From contig JAFZPH010000012.1 in assembly GCA_017550405.1 (NCBI GenBank), forward strand, positions 1 through 64,000: a stretch of DNA of 64,000 nt, given 5' to 3'. The notes under the pieces are model-generated. The model had not been told where the DNA came from. It did no database searches and worked only from the letters and a program-made list of their open reading frames with translations. Below, one piece after another: positions 44,721 through 53,450 of the stretch. Each line of letters begins with the position of its first letter. The stretch's first letter is position 1. A program made the position numbers and the translations under genes. The stretch comes from Bacteroidales bacterium (GTDB lineage: Bacteria; Bacteroidota; Bacteroidia; Bacteroidales; P3).

Positions 44721-46173
44721 GGAAGAAAGGTTTATCTTGGGTCTGTTGCTTGGGCTGCCAAGGGGCATGGAGCAGGAACCCGCTGGCAGGCGACGGTGTC
44801 ACCGTATACTGCAGCTGTCCCTCGGGATTGATCAGTATGAACCAGGGGTAGGACACCACGCCGTAACGCTCCAGCAGTTTGTAGTTTCCATTGAAGTGCA
44901 GCCACGTCCAGTTATACCGCTGCCCCTTCTTGGTGTTCTTCAGCAGATGGTACATCTTCTGGAACTCGCGGTCGCAGCATATTGTCACAAACTCCACATT
45001 CTTGTTCTTCGCATAGATGCTGTCCTTGAAATGCGCCAGCGTCTCAATCTCGCCCATGCTGTTGGGGCTGCCCACCCTCACAAACGACAGGTACACCCAC
45101 TTCCCTTTCATACCCTCCAGCGACACCATCTTCTTGTCCACATCGGGCAGTGTGAAATCAGCCATTGTCGTCCCCGGCTCCTGGCGGGTTAGACTGGCCA
45201 CAATGCGGTCGGACAACACCTTGTGTTCCGGGAACTTGCTACGCTTGCCTATCAACTCCAGCATCTGCACCACCTTGCCCCCCTCATAGTACCGGGGCAG
45301 ATAGTAAGCCTCCTGCAGTGCCTGCAGCGCCACCAGTTCGCGCACCCGCTCGTTGCGCAGCAGCGTATCCGTGCCCAACGAGTCGAGAAACACCTTCACC
45401 TTAAGGCCGTTCACCCAGTCGCCCAGCTGCCACGCGGGAATCTTGTTCGTCCCCTTCGACACCGAATTGGCAAACAGGGTGGTGAAGAATGACATATAGT
45501 TATCGTCGTAATACAGAATCGGCTGTCCCTTGATATAGCGGTCCACCATCTGCCTGCGTGTGGCGAAATGCAGGCCGTAGCGCATGCTTGCCAGCTGGTA
45601 ACGCTTGTAGCGGTTGAAAAACTCGTTACGTGTGTCGGGACAGCGCCGCGCCACCTCCGCCTCCAGGCTGTCGAAATAACGCTTCTGCGGCCGGAAACGG
45701 CAGTCGAAGAACATCCGCAGACTGTCGATATAATGCGCCACCACCGCCTCGAAATCGGTGATCAACCCGTTCAGTTCACCCTTGGGCATATTCACAAACT
45801 CCAAGGGCAACGCCTCGGGAGCCAGATACACATTCCTCTGCTCATCCATATTCCAGTCAAACCGCGGCACATACACCTCATAGTCGCGCCCAGGTTCAAC
45901 AAAGAACGACTGGCTGTAGTTCTCAATCTGCAGCATCATCATCACCGGGTAATTGGCATACCCCCTCAGCTCGAAAGTGCGGTTCTCCCCTATCACAGCG
46001 TGGTCCACCTCCACCTCAGTCATTGTCAGCATGTCCGTGTAGCGGTACAGATACACATCCTTACCCGCCCCGTTCACCACCTCGCCGTGGATAGTGATAT
46101 TGGTCTGGGCGACGGCCACGGCCGACATTGCCGTCAGCAAAGCCACAATTATATATTTCATCAGACGATTCAT
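44713..46173 (-). CDS. thioredoxin-fold periplasmic protein lacking the CxxC motif
   Basis: I use ATG 46173 (MNRLMKYIIVALLTAMSAVA signal peptide). The 486-residue protein has an N-terminal DUF4369-like region (NITIHGEVVNGAGKDVYLYR). A helical middle follows, then a TlpA/AhpC-like thioredoxin domain at about 340-470 (ADFTLPDVDKKMVSLEGMKG, WVYLSFVRVGSPNSMGEIE, FVTICCDREFQK, YGVVSYPWFILINPEGQL). Where CxxC is expected the sequence is RVGSPNSMG, so it should not act as a disulfide oxidoreductase. The stop codon lies inside an AATTGAG repeat word. Role unknown. Confidence 0.85.
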   Translation of the reverse strand: MNRLMKYIIVALLTAMSAVAVAQTNITIHGEVVNGAGKDVYLYRYTDMLTMTEVEVDHAVIGENRTFELRGYANYPVMMMLQIENYSQSFFVEPGRDYEVYVPRFDWNMDEQRNVYLAPEALPLEFVNMPKGELNGLITDFEAVVAHYIDSLRMFFDCRFRPQKRYFDSLEAEVARRCPDTRNEFFNRYKRYQLASMRYGLHFATRRQMVDRYIKGQPILYYDDNYMSFFTTLFANSVSKGTNKIPAWQLGDWVNGLKVKVFLDSLGTDTLLRNERVRELVALQALQEAYYLPRYYEGGKVVQMLELIGKRSKFPEHKVLSDRIVASLTRQEPGTTMADFTLPDVDKKMVSLEGMKGKWVYLSFVRVGSPNSMGEIETLAHFKDSIYAKNKNVEFVTICCDREFQKMYHLLKNTKKGQRYNWTWLHFNGNYKLLERYGVVSYPWFILINPEGQLQYTVTPSPASGFLLHAPWQPKQQTQDKPFFLN

Positions 46174-46330
46174 AGCGAAAAATGTTTTTACAATAACGCA
46201 TACATACAAAAAAAATTGTCCGCACCCTCAGATAATGCATCAAATAGATTCAACCACGACACGCAATAAAAGCCTCACCCTTCCGTTACGTTTTGGACGT
46301 CTATTGTTTGCGACGCCGAAAAAAAACGCC

Positions 46331-47524
46331 ATGTATCTGCACATCGACTGCAACGCCTACTTTGCCTCGTGCGAAGTTGCCACCCGCCCTGGTCTTGCAG
46401 GGCGGCCCCTTGTCGTGGCCAACGGCAACGAGACGGGGGGTGGTGTCATCCTCGCCCTCACCCCCGAGGCCAAAGCCCTTGGCCTCAAACGCGGCATCCC
46501 CCTCTTCAAAGTACGCAGTCTCCTCCGCCTCAATGATGTGGTGGTATGTCCCGCCGACCACAAGAAGTACCGCCGCATCTCCAGACAAATCATGGATACC
46601 GTACAGCAACAGGGAATTGTGCTCGATTTCGTGCAATACTCCGTCGACGAGTTCTTCGGAAGGCTACCAGTCGAAGACCCAGCCGAGGTAGCTCACTACG
46701 TCCATCTTGTCATGGACCTCATCACCTCCACGTCAGGCATCCCCGTCAGCTGCGGCTGCTCGCAGACCTACACGCTGGCCAAAGTGGCCACACACTATGC
46801 CAAACACTACAGCGGTTACCACGGTGTCTGCGTGCTCACTCCCGAAAAACGCCACAAAGCCCTCACCATGCTTCCGGTTGCCGACGTGTGGGGAATCGGT
46901 CGCAAACACCTCCAAAAACTTGCCGGTATGGGCATTACCACCGCCCAGCAATTTGCCGACTGCGACGAGCGCACCGTCGACTCCCTCTTCTCGCTGACTG
47001 GCCTCCACACCTGGCGCGAACTGAACGGCACCCCCTGCATCAACCTCAACCGACCCGCCACCCAACGCTCCATCATGCAAAGCCGCACCTTCGCCCACAT
47101 GACCCCAAAAAAAGAAGACCTGGAGCAGGCCGTCCGCACATTCGCCGACACCTGTGCTTCCCACCTCCGCAGCCAGCACAGCGTCTGCCATGCGGTGACG
47201 GTGTTCCTATCCACCAACCGCCATCGCGACGACCTTGACCAATACCGCAACAGCACCACCGTCAAACTCCCCTCCCCCACTGCCTTTACCCCCTCCATCA
47301 TCAAAGCCGCCCTCTCGGCGCTGAATATCATCTACCGCGAAGGATTCCTCTACAAACAGGCCGGTGTAGTGCTCACCGACATCTCCGATGAGAAAGGCAT
47401 GCAACTCGACCTCTTCAACGAACACGACGACGAACGCCACCGCAAGCTCATGCAGGTGGCAGACGAACTGAACAGGAAGTTCGGCGGCAACAACATCAAC
47501 TTCGGCCACACCGACACGAATTGA
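46331..47524 (+). CDS. Y-family DNA polymerase, UmuC-like
   Basis: The 397-residue protein starts MYLHIDCNAYFASCE, with the first catalytic Asp in HIDCN and the Asp-Glu pair in QYSVDEFFG. The finger/palm pattern (GLKRGIPLFKVR), the thumb helix-hairpin-helix (VADVWGIGRKHLQKLAGMGI) and the little-finger domain follow. It ends with a UmuC-type tail containing KQAGVVLTDI and GMQLDLF. Such enzymes copy damaged DNA. No umuD gene is adjacent, so any UmuD partner lies elsewhere. It is divergent from the thioredoxin-fold gene, and its stop codon is in the AATTGAG word. Confidence 0.9.
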   Translation: MYLHIDCNAYFASCEVATRPGLAGRPLVVANGNETGGGVILALTPEAKALGLKRGIPLFKVRSLLRLNDVVVCPADHKKYRRISRQIMDTVQQQGIVLDFVQYSVDEFFGRLPVEDPAEVAHYVHLVMDLITSTSGIPVSCGCSQTYTLAKVATHYAKHYSGYHGVCVLTPEKRHKALTMLPVADVWGIGRKHLQKLAGMGITTAQQFADCDERTVDSLFSLTGLHTWRELNGTPCINLNRPATQRSIMQSRTFAHMTPKKEDLEQAVRTFADTCASHLRSQHSVCHAVTVFLSTNRHRDDLDQYRNSTTVKLPSPTAFTPSIIKAALSALNIIYREGFLYKQAGVVLTDISDEKGMQLDLFNEHDDERHRKLMQVADELNRKFGGNNINFGHTDTN

Positions 47525-47586
47525 GGATTGAGAGTTGAGAAGGTGTTGCACCGACAAGTCCCAATTCTCAATTCTTAATTCTCAAT
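47521..47586. repeat. AATTGAG-word intergenic hairpin after the polymerase gene
   Basis: The left arm TTGAGGATTGAGAGTTGAGA (47521-47540) faces the right arm TTCTCAATTCTTAATTCTCA at 47563-47582. Between them lies a small GGTGTTGCACC hairpin. The left arm supplies the umuC-like stop codon. It may act as a terminator or RNA-stabilising structure. Confidence 0.75.
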
Positions 47587-47609
47587 TCACAAAGTTCTCT
47601 TTTTTTTCG

Positions 47610-47617
47610 TATCTTTG
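47610..47617 (+). promoter_or_regulatory. -7 promoter box for the T9SS PCMD-like gene
   Basis: TATCTTTG (perfect TAnnTTTG) lies 39 nt before ATG 47657 and excludes upstream starts in that frame. Confidence 0.77.
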
Positions 47618-47656
47618 CATCTTTATTACAAAGGTATAAACAAATCAAAAACACCT

Positions 47657-48895
47657 ATGAAACTTAGATTTATCACTTTCGTCCTGCTGTGCATGGCAAC
47701 AATGTCTGCCGCCACGATGCAGGCTCAAAACACATTCCAGCTGCCCAATGCGGGCTTTGAAGAATGGGACGGCACAGGTCTCAGCGATGAACCCACCCAT
47801 TGGAACTCCTTTGCCACGAGCGACGGTTCCTGGGCCGCTTTGGCCTCGTCGCCCCACCATTACCACCGCCATGGCAGCCGCCCGGGCGGTACAGGTTCGT
47901 CGTACCTCACCATCTACACCCAGTCTATTATTGGCATTAAGGCCAACGGCAACATGACCACCGGTCGCATCCATGCCGGGAGCATGTCGGCAAGCAGCAG
48001 CGACAACTACAACTATACCGAACGCAGCAATGCCGACCACAGCCTGCCTTTCACCGCCACTCCCGACTCGATGTACGTATGGGTCAGTTTCTTTGCCTAT
48101 CACACCGTCTCCGAGGCACAGGTGGAGGCCATCCTGCATGGCGACAACGACTTCCGTGCTCCTAACGATGTTAACGACCCTTCCAAATACAAAGGGCGCG
48201 CCGTGATACACACCACACGCACAACAGAGTACCCCGACCAGATGGGATGGACACTGCTGAAAGCAGCATTCGATTACAGCGGCACCTCGACAGCCAACTA
48301 CATGCTGGTGAACATAACCACCAACAACACTCCTGGAGCCGGCGAAGGTAACGACTCCCTGTCCATCGACGACATCGTCTTCATCTACAGTGCCTGGCTC
48401 AACGGCATCAACGTGGAGGGCACTCCTGTGTCCGACTTCGATAAAGGCCGCTTCGACTACACCGTACGGCTGGCTGACACCTCTCGACTTGGCACCACCG
48501 CCGTCGAAGCCATCACCGAGGTCAGCGACGCCACCGTCAACATGACTCGCGAGCGGCTGAGCGACACCACCGCCAAAGTGACCATCACCGTCACCGCTGA
48601 GGACAGCGTAACCGTGCGGGTGTACAGCCTAATGCTCACCGCTCCCACCCAGCCCGCACCCGTGGGCATTGCCGAGACCGAGGAAGTTCACTCAATAAAG
48701 GTCTATCCCAATCCCGCCCAAACAACCCTCAACATCGTTGCCGAAGGCGAAGTGACCATCACCGACATAAGTGGTAGAGTCTTGACCACTCGTCAGTGCC
48801 ACGGCACCACGCAGTTGGATATCAGCCACCTGCCACAAGGAGCCTATATCATCCGCACCACAAGCGGCTCACAGAGATTCATCAAAAAGAATTGA
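47657..48895 (+). CDS. secreted T9SS type A cargo with PCMD-like domain
   Basis: The 412-residue protein has signal peptide MKLRFITFVLLCMATMSAA. Residues about 24-245 resemble the PCMD (putative carbohydrate metabolism) jelly-roll domain, with FQLPNAGFEEWDG, PTHWNSFA and the closing NDSLSIDDIVFIYS. An Ig/cadherin-like segment follows (about 250-335), then a T9SS sorting domain (VYPNPAQTTLNIVAEG, TDISGRVLTTRQ, LPQGAYIIRT). It should be displayed on the cell surface, perhaps binding glycans. The stop codon is embedded in the AATTGAG repeat word (AAT-TGA-GAAT). Confidence 0.87.
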   Translation: MKLRFITFVLLCMATMSAATMQAQNTFQLPNAGFEEWDGTGLSDEPTHWNSFATSDGSWAALASSPHHYHRHGSRPGGTGSSYLTIYTQSIIGIKANGNMTTGRIHAGSMSASSSDNYNYTERSNADHSLPFTATPDSMYVWVSFFAYHTVSEAQVEAILHGDNDFRAPNDVNDPSKYKGRAVIHTTRTTEYPDQMGWTLLKAAFDYSGTSTANYMLVNITTNNTPGAGEGNDSLSIDDIVFIYSAWLNGINVEGTPVSDFDKGRFDYTVRLADTSRLGTTAVEAITEVSDATVNMTRERLSDTTAKVTITVTAEDSVTVRVYSLMLTAPTQPAPVGIAETEEVHSIKVYPNPAQTTLNIVAEGEVTITDISGRVLTTRQCHGTTQLDISHLPQGAYIIRTTSGSQRFIKKN

Positions 48896-48907
48896 GAATC
48901 GTTTTTT

Positions 48908-48967
48908 AATTGAGAATTGAGAATTGAGATGTAACACTCGACAGGTCTCAATTCTCAATTCTCAATT
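48908..48967. repeat. perfect 22-bp heptamer hairpin between convergent genes
   Basis: Three AATTGAG heptamers at 48908-48929 pair perfectly with their complement at 48946-48967 around a 16-nt loop. The upstream copy at 48890-48899 contains the stop codon of the T9SS gene. The right arm ends 6 bp before the stop codon of the convergent Omp85-like gene. Likely a bidirectional transcript end. Confidence 0.9.
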
Positions 48968-48973
48968 CTTAAT

Positions 48974-50332
48974 TTAGAACATGTATCCCATCTTGATGTA
49001 GAGGTTGCTGAACTTGTTGTTGTCCTGCTTGTCGAGGGCGGTAGCCCAGTCGACGCTGAGGACAAAGTTATCGTTCATGGCCACCTTGAGGCCGCAGCCT
49101 GCAGAGAGGTGGGGAGCATATAGACGGCTCTCGTCGTAGAGGTCTTCGGGATTGACGGAGCTTAGGGGTGCCAATCTGGGGTCTTTGATCACGCGGTCGT
49201 AGGGTTGTACCACCATGCCTGCATCCATGAAGGGGTTAAGGCCTATATAGAAATTCTCTTTGCCGATCTTGAAGTGTACCACCTGCACGCGGAACTCGAC
49301 ATTGGCAAAGGCCACGCCACGGGCGAGGATGCGGTTGCGCATGATGCCGCGGATGGAGTTGGCGCCGCCAAGTCCCTCATAGATGACGCGCTGCATGTAG
49401 AGTTGGTTGAGGTAAGTGTTGAGGTAGAAGGGGCTGTTGCCCGCCACATTCAGCTGGGTGCCGAAGCGGTAGGCAAAGGTGAGACGGTCGGGAATAATAG
49501 GCAGATAGTGCCGCCAGGCAGCATTGAACTTAAGGTCGTTGTATTTGGACATGTCGCCCATTCCGGCATAATAAGTGAAGAAAGCGTCGGCATGGATACC
49601 ACGGCGGGGGTTCTGCTGGCGGTCGCGGGTGTCGAAGGTGATGCCCCCATGAAGGTAAGGATGGAGGCCTCCATTGGCTTCGGCAGGGCTGATATAACCC
49701 AGCGACACATAGTAGTCGTAGAGGGTTCCAACACCTTCCGGCAGCTTGTTTTCCTCCTTTTTTGTATATTTGTTCAGACGTGCCACATCGACTGCGCCCA
49801 CGTTGTAGTAGAGCAATCCAATGCCCACATTCCAGTACCAGGGCTTAGCTATGGTGCCCTGCAGGTCGGCACTGAAACGGAAGAGGTCGCGCTTGAACTT
49901 GTAGTAGGCACGAGTCCTGTAAGATACACTTGACGGGTCGGAATAATCAGGCAGATAATATGCCTCATAGCCGTTAAAGCCGTAGAAATCGCACATCTGG
50001 TCGGGCAGATAGGTGAGGTCAACACTTAGGCGGTGATTGGGAATGAGGTATTTGGAATCGTATGAGAGACGGAATAGGCCGTAGCGTTTGGTAGTATAGG
50101 CGGCCTCGGCATAGAAGGAGTGGTAGTAGTCGGGATAAACAGCTCCATCGCCAAAATAATAGATATTGGTGAGGGCACCGTATTGAAAGCCCAGGTCGGC
50201 ATCGTATGCCACACTGGGCAGCACACCGAATGTCCAGCCCTTGCGGATATTGGTCGAATCCTGTGCCGACAGGGAAACGGAAACTACAATACAAAAGCTA
50301 AAAGCTAAAAGGGGTATAAGATGTTTTTTCAT
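48974..50332 (-). CDS. Omp85/BamA-type outer-membrane barrel without POTRA domains
   Basis: The 452-residue protein has a signal peptide (to about 23, VSVSLSAQ) and goes straight into a 16-strand-type barrel. The Omp85 signature is present: GGANSIRGIMRNRILARGVA followed by an AFANVEFR strand, with the conserved Arg-Gly pair of the L6 loop. FDTRDRQQNPRRG and a C-terminal aromatic strand (LYIKMGYMF) also fit. Lack of POTRA domains separates it from BamA and TamA; it belongs to a 'BamA/TamA family outer membrane protein' group of unknown function. It is the second gene after gltS, 4 bp away. Confidence 0.88.
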   Translation of the reverse strand: MKKHLIPLLAFSFCIVVSVSLSAQDSTNIRKGWTFGVLPSVAYDADLGFQYGALTNIYYFGDGAVYPDYYHSFYAEAAYTTKRYGLFRLSYDSKYLIPNHRLSVDLTYLPDQMCDFYGFNGYEAYYLPDYSDPSSVSYRTRAYYKFKRDLFRFSADLQGTIAKPWYWNVGIGLLYYNVGAVDVARLNKYTKKEENKLPEGVGTLYDYYVSLGYISPAEANGGLHPYLHGGITFDTRDRQQNPRRGIHADAFFTYYAGMGDMSKYNDLKFNAAWRHYLPIIPDRLTFAYRFGTQLNVAGNSPFYLNTYLNQLYMQRVIYEGLGGANSIRGIMRNRILARGVAFANVEFRVQVVHFKIGKENFYIGLNPFMDAGMVVQPYDRVIKDPRLAPLSSVNPEDLYDESRLYAPHLSAGCGLKVAMNDNFVLSVDWATALDKQDNNKFSNLYIKMGYMF

Positions 50333-50336
50333 AGAG

Positions 50337-51740
50337 CTAATTGGACTTATGAGACTTACTATTAAACAATTTCTTCCTGAAGATGAAGATGGCGAAGACG
50401 AGGAACGCCACCGCCAGGATGCCGAGGGTGATGAGACAGCTCTTCATGCTCTGCGGACCGAAACCCATCAGCAGCAGCACGGGGAAGCCGAAGACAATGG
50501 CCGGGATGGTCTGCAACACCAGGTTATTGGCGGCAGGGGTCTCAAACTTGGGGTCAATCTCGCGCAGCAGTATCATGCCATTGCTGGCCGTGCCAGTGAG
50601 CATACCGAACATGGAGAAGAAGCCCTCGTAACGGTATTCCGGATAGAGATGCTTGGCACAGGCTCGCACATAGATGAAGGTCACCACGGCACCCAGTGTA
50701 CACACCAGCACCAACGGCATCCAGATACCCCGCAGGTTGTTGAAGTCGATAGCGGCAGTGCCGGCCACAATCATGAAGTCGAAGCAGGTGCCGGCAATTC
50801 GGTCGAGTGTGAAGTTGTTGATGTATTCGCGTTGCATCAAGTGGGTCTTGCGCAGACGGTTGATAATCACTTTCACCAGCACACCCAGCAGGGTACCCCA
50901 CAGGAAGTTGAAGCCCCATACCATGGGTTTGAGTGTCTTGGTGCCGAAATTGCCGAGGTCGAGCTGCTGCACCCCGTACATGAGCAGGAATACCAGCAGA
51001 TAGACCATCAACACCATGCTTATCTGCACCGTCAGTTTGTCGATAGACTCGGCATGGGGTATCTCGTTCTCGCTTTGGTAGTCGGCCAGCGTATATTCCT
51101 CCTTGTAGTCACCGTCCTTTCGGCGCAGTTTGCCTTTGCGGCGTAGCATGTTCATATACACCACACCCACAAGGCTACCGACAATGAAGCCTGTGGCAGC
51201 AATACTCAGCCCGAAGTCAGCTCCATGAAAGGCGATGCCTTGTCCCTCGGCCCAGCCGGAATAAGTGACACCGAAATTAAGTGCCTGTCCGGGTCCCTGC
51301 CCATAGCCCATAGGCAGCAGGAGTCCCGACGCGTAAAAGAACTCGCTGTTGTTCCATAACAGGAACAGCGGGATGGTGATGAGCAACCCTGCCAGTCCCT
51401 GCAGGATATAGGTGCTGGCGGTGACGGCTCCCGTCTCGACAACTTTCATGGTGGTGGTGGCACTCCTGATTTTCTTGTTTTTCAAGGCCATGGCCACGAA
51501 TCCCAAACCGAGGGCATGATAGGTGATAATCTCCATGGAGGGCTTGTCGACCAATGCAGCGAAAAAGCCGAAAGGTTTCAGGCAGAGAATCAGCAGACCT
51601 GCCAGCAGGGCGGAAGGCAACAGGCTGCGCTTGAACAGGGGGACGTTGCAACGAATCAAATTGGCCACCAGCAAAGCGACGACAATGATGAAGAACTGTA
51701 TCAGCCATCCCCAGGCTGAAAGAGTAGCAAACGAAGTCAT
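50337..51740 (-). CDS. gltS: sodium/glutamate symporter of the GltS family
   Basis: The 467-residue inner-membrane protein has about 12 hydrophobic segments in two inverted halves, with a central hydrophilic loop at about 200-245 (MLRRKGKLRRKDGDYKEEY). Re-entrant Gly-rich motifs typical of the ESS family are present: LLLPMGYGQGPGQALNFG in the first half and FSMFGMLTGTASNGMILLRE in the second. It takes up glutamate with sodium. It is longer than E. coli GltS (about 400 residues), mostly through the central loop. It is transcribed with the Omp85-like gene. Confidence 0.9.
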   Translation of the reverse strand: MTSFATLSAWGWLIQFFIIVVALLVANLIRCNVPLFKRSLLPSALLAGLLILCLKPFGFFAALVDKPSMEIITYHALGLGFVAMALKNKKIRSATTTMKVVETGAVTASTYILQGLAGLLITIPLFLLWNNSEFFYASGLLLPMGYGQGPGQALNFGVTYSGWAEGQGIAFHGADFGLSIAATGFIVGSLVGVVYMNMLRRKGKLRRKDGDYKEEYTLADYQSENEIPHAESIDKLTVQISMVLMVYLLVFLLMYGVQQLDLGNFGTKTLKPMVWGFNFLWGTLLGVLVKVIINRLRKTHLMQREYINNFTLDRIAGTCFDFMIVAGTAAIDFNNLRGIWMPLVLVCTLGAVVTFIYVRACAKHLYPEYRYEGFFSMFGMLTGTASNGMILLREIDPKFETPAANNLVLQTIPAIVFGFPVLLLMGFGPQSMKSCLITLGILAVAFLVFAIFIFRKKLFNSKSHKSN

Positions 51741-51881
51741 ATATCTCTGTGTTTATTTATTATTTCTTTTGTTAAACGTAAACGGATGTTTATTATTGTG
51801 TAGCAGGTCCAATTTTCTTCCCAACGCACAATAAAGCAAGTGAAAGTCCGTTTATAAAACAATAACAAAATAATACCTAAG

Positions 51882-53390
51882 ATGAAACGTACACTTATCA
51901 TTACCACTGCGTTGCTGCTGATGAGCACCGCTATGGGACAAAACTCCACCCAACGCCAACGCTTGGAACAACATGTCTACACCCTTGCCGCTGACAGCTT
52001 GAATGGCCGACGGGCCGGCAGTCCCGATGCACAACGTGCCGCCGCCTACATCACACGCCAGTGGCGCGAGATGGGGCTGAAGCCTTTCTTTGACAACAAC
52101 AAAGACTATAACATGCCGTTCACCATTGGCAGGGAAGGTGGATACTGCAACCTTGTAGCCATTATTGAAGGTAACGACCCCGTCCTTAAAAACGAGTTCA
52201 TCGTCATCGGCGGACATTATGACCACTTAGGCGTGAGAAATGGCAATATATACAACGGTGCCGACGACAACGCCTCCGGCACTGCCTGTGTCACCGAGGT
52301 GGCTCGCCAACTGCTGGCACGCCAAAGCGAATTGAAACGCAGTGTAATTGTATGCGCTTTCGATGCCGAAGAGATTGGGCTATATGGTTCCAGCCATTTG
52401 GCTGAATACATGGAGAAACACAACCTCATCGGCCGTGTGAAACTCATGATGAGCGTCGACATGGTGGGCTGGCTGAAACAAGGCGGCAGCCTGACCCTGG
52501 AAGGGACTGGCACCCTGCTCAACAGCAACCAGCTTACCAATGCCGAGAGCCTTGGCATCCCCATCAAGATAACCTCCAAGCGTTTCGAGAACTCCATCTT
52601 CACCGCCACCGACACTGAACCCTTTGCCAAACAGGGTGTCCCAACCCTGGCAGTCACCACCGGCATCAAGTCGCCCTACCACAAACCCGAGGACGATGCC
52701 AATCTGATAGACTATGAAGGGCTTGACCTCGTCACCGACTTCATGGCTGCTTTCACACTCCGCGCTGCCAACCAACCGGGACAACTTGCCTCCGGCAAAG
52801 TGGCGTCCAAACACCGCAACAAAGCCGTACCCTTCAACCTCGGGCTCAGCCTTGGCTACAACAGCAACGGGCTGAATTTCCCCGAAGCAGCCTTCAACGG
52901 CAAGACACTCCTCGGATGGCATGCTGGCATCGCCATGCAGTGCAATTTCAACAATTCCCTCTCTCTCCATGCCGATGTACTTTATTCCAACACCCGTTCC
53001 CCCTACCCCGACATTCACTTCCTTTACAATGATATACTGCGCCTGCGCCAACAATCCGTCACCGTGCCATTAATGCTGAGATATTCCATCGGCGGTCGCT
53101 CCGCAGCCTTGTTTTTGAGCTTTGGTGGATACTACAGCTACAACATAAACAGCCAGTTCTATTTCACAAAGGAGGTTGCGGCCATCGACAAACCCGCTTT
53201 CACCACCTCTCCCCAACCCTGCCGCGCTCACCAGTGGGGTCTCGGATGGGACTTCGGATTCCGTTTAGGCTACAACTGGGACGTGAGATGTGCTTTCCTT
53301 TATCAACTGAATCCACTCTTCAACAATGCCAGTATGCCGCGGACACTCAACACCTTCACCTCCTTCACCCTGACTTACTACCTGATGTGA
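51882..53390 (+). CDS. M28 zinc peptidase fused to an outer-membrane-like barrel domain
   Basis: The 502-residue protein has signal peptide MKRTLIITTALLLMSTAMGQ. Residues about 25-310 are an M28 aminopeptidase domain with all expected zinc ligands in order: His in GGHYDHLG, Asp in NGADDNASG, Glu-Glu in FDAEEIGLYGS, Asp in MSVDMVGW and His in SPYHKPEDD. Residues about 325-502 change to amphipathic strands (FNLGLSLGYNSNGLNFPEAA, LMLRYSIGGRSAALFLSFGG) and end in TSFTLTYYLM, like small OMP_b-brl barrels. The peptidase would therefore be tied to the outer membrane. Confidence 0.87.
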   Translation: MKRTLIITTALLLMSTAMGQNSTQRQRLEQHVYTLAADSLNGRRAGSPDAQRAAAYITRQWREMGLKPFFDNNKDYNMPFTIGREGGYCNLVAIIEGNDPVLKNEFIVIGGHYDHLGVRNGNIYNGADDNASGTACVTEVARQLLARQSELKRSVIVCAFDAEEIGLYGSSHLAEYMEKHNLIGRVKLMMSVDMVGWLKQGGSLTLEGTGTLLNSNQLTNAESLGIPIKITSKRFENSIFTATDTEPFAKQGVPTLAVTTGIKSPYHKPEDDANLIDYEGLDLVTDFMAAFTLRAANQPGQLASGKVASKHRNKAVPFNLGLSLGYNSNGLNFPEAAFNGKTLLGWHAGIAMQCNFNNSLSLHADVLYSNTRSPYPDIHFLYNDILRLRQQSVTVPLMLRYSIGGRSAALFLSFGGYYSYNINSQFYFTKEVAAIDKPAFTTSPQPCRAHQWGLGWDFGFRLGYNWDVRCAFLYQLNPLFNNASMPRTLNTFTSFTLTYYLM

Positions 53391-53450
53391 CAGATACAAA
53401 ATATTCTTTGTGCCTTAGATTGATATATGATAACTTTATCACACAACATA

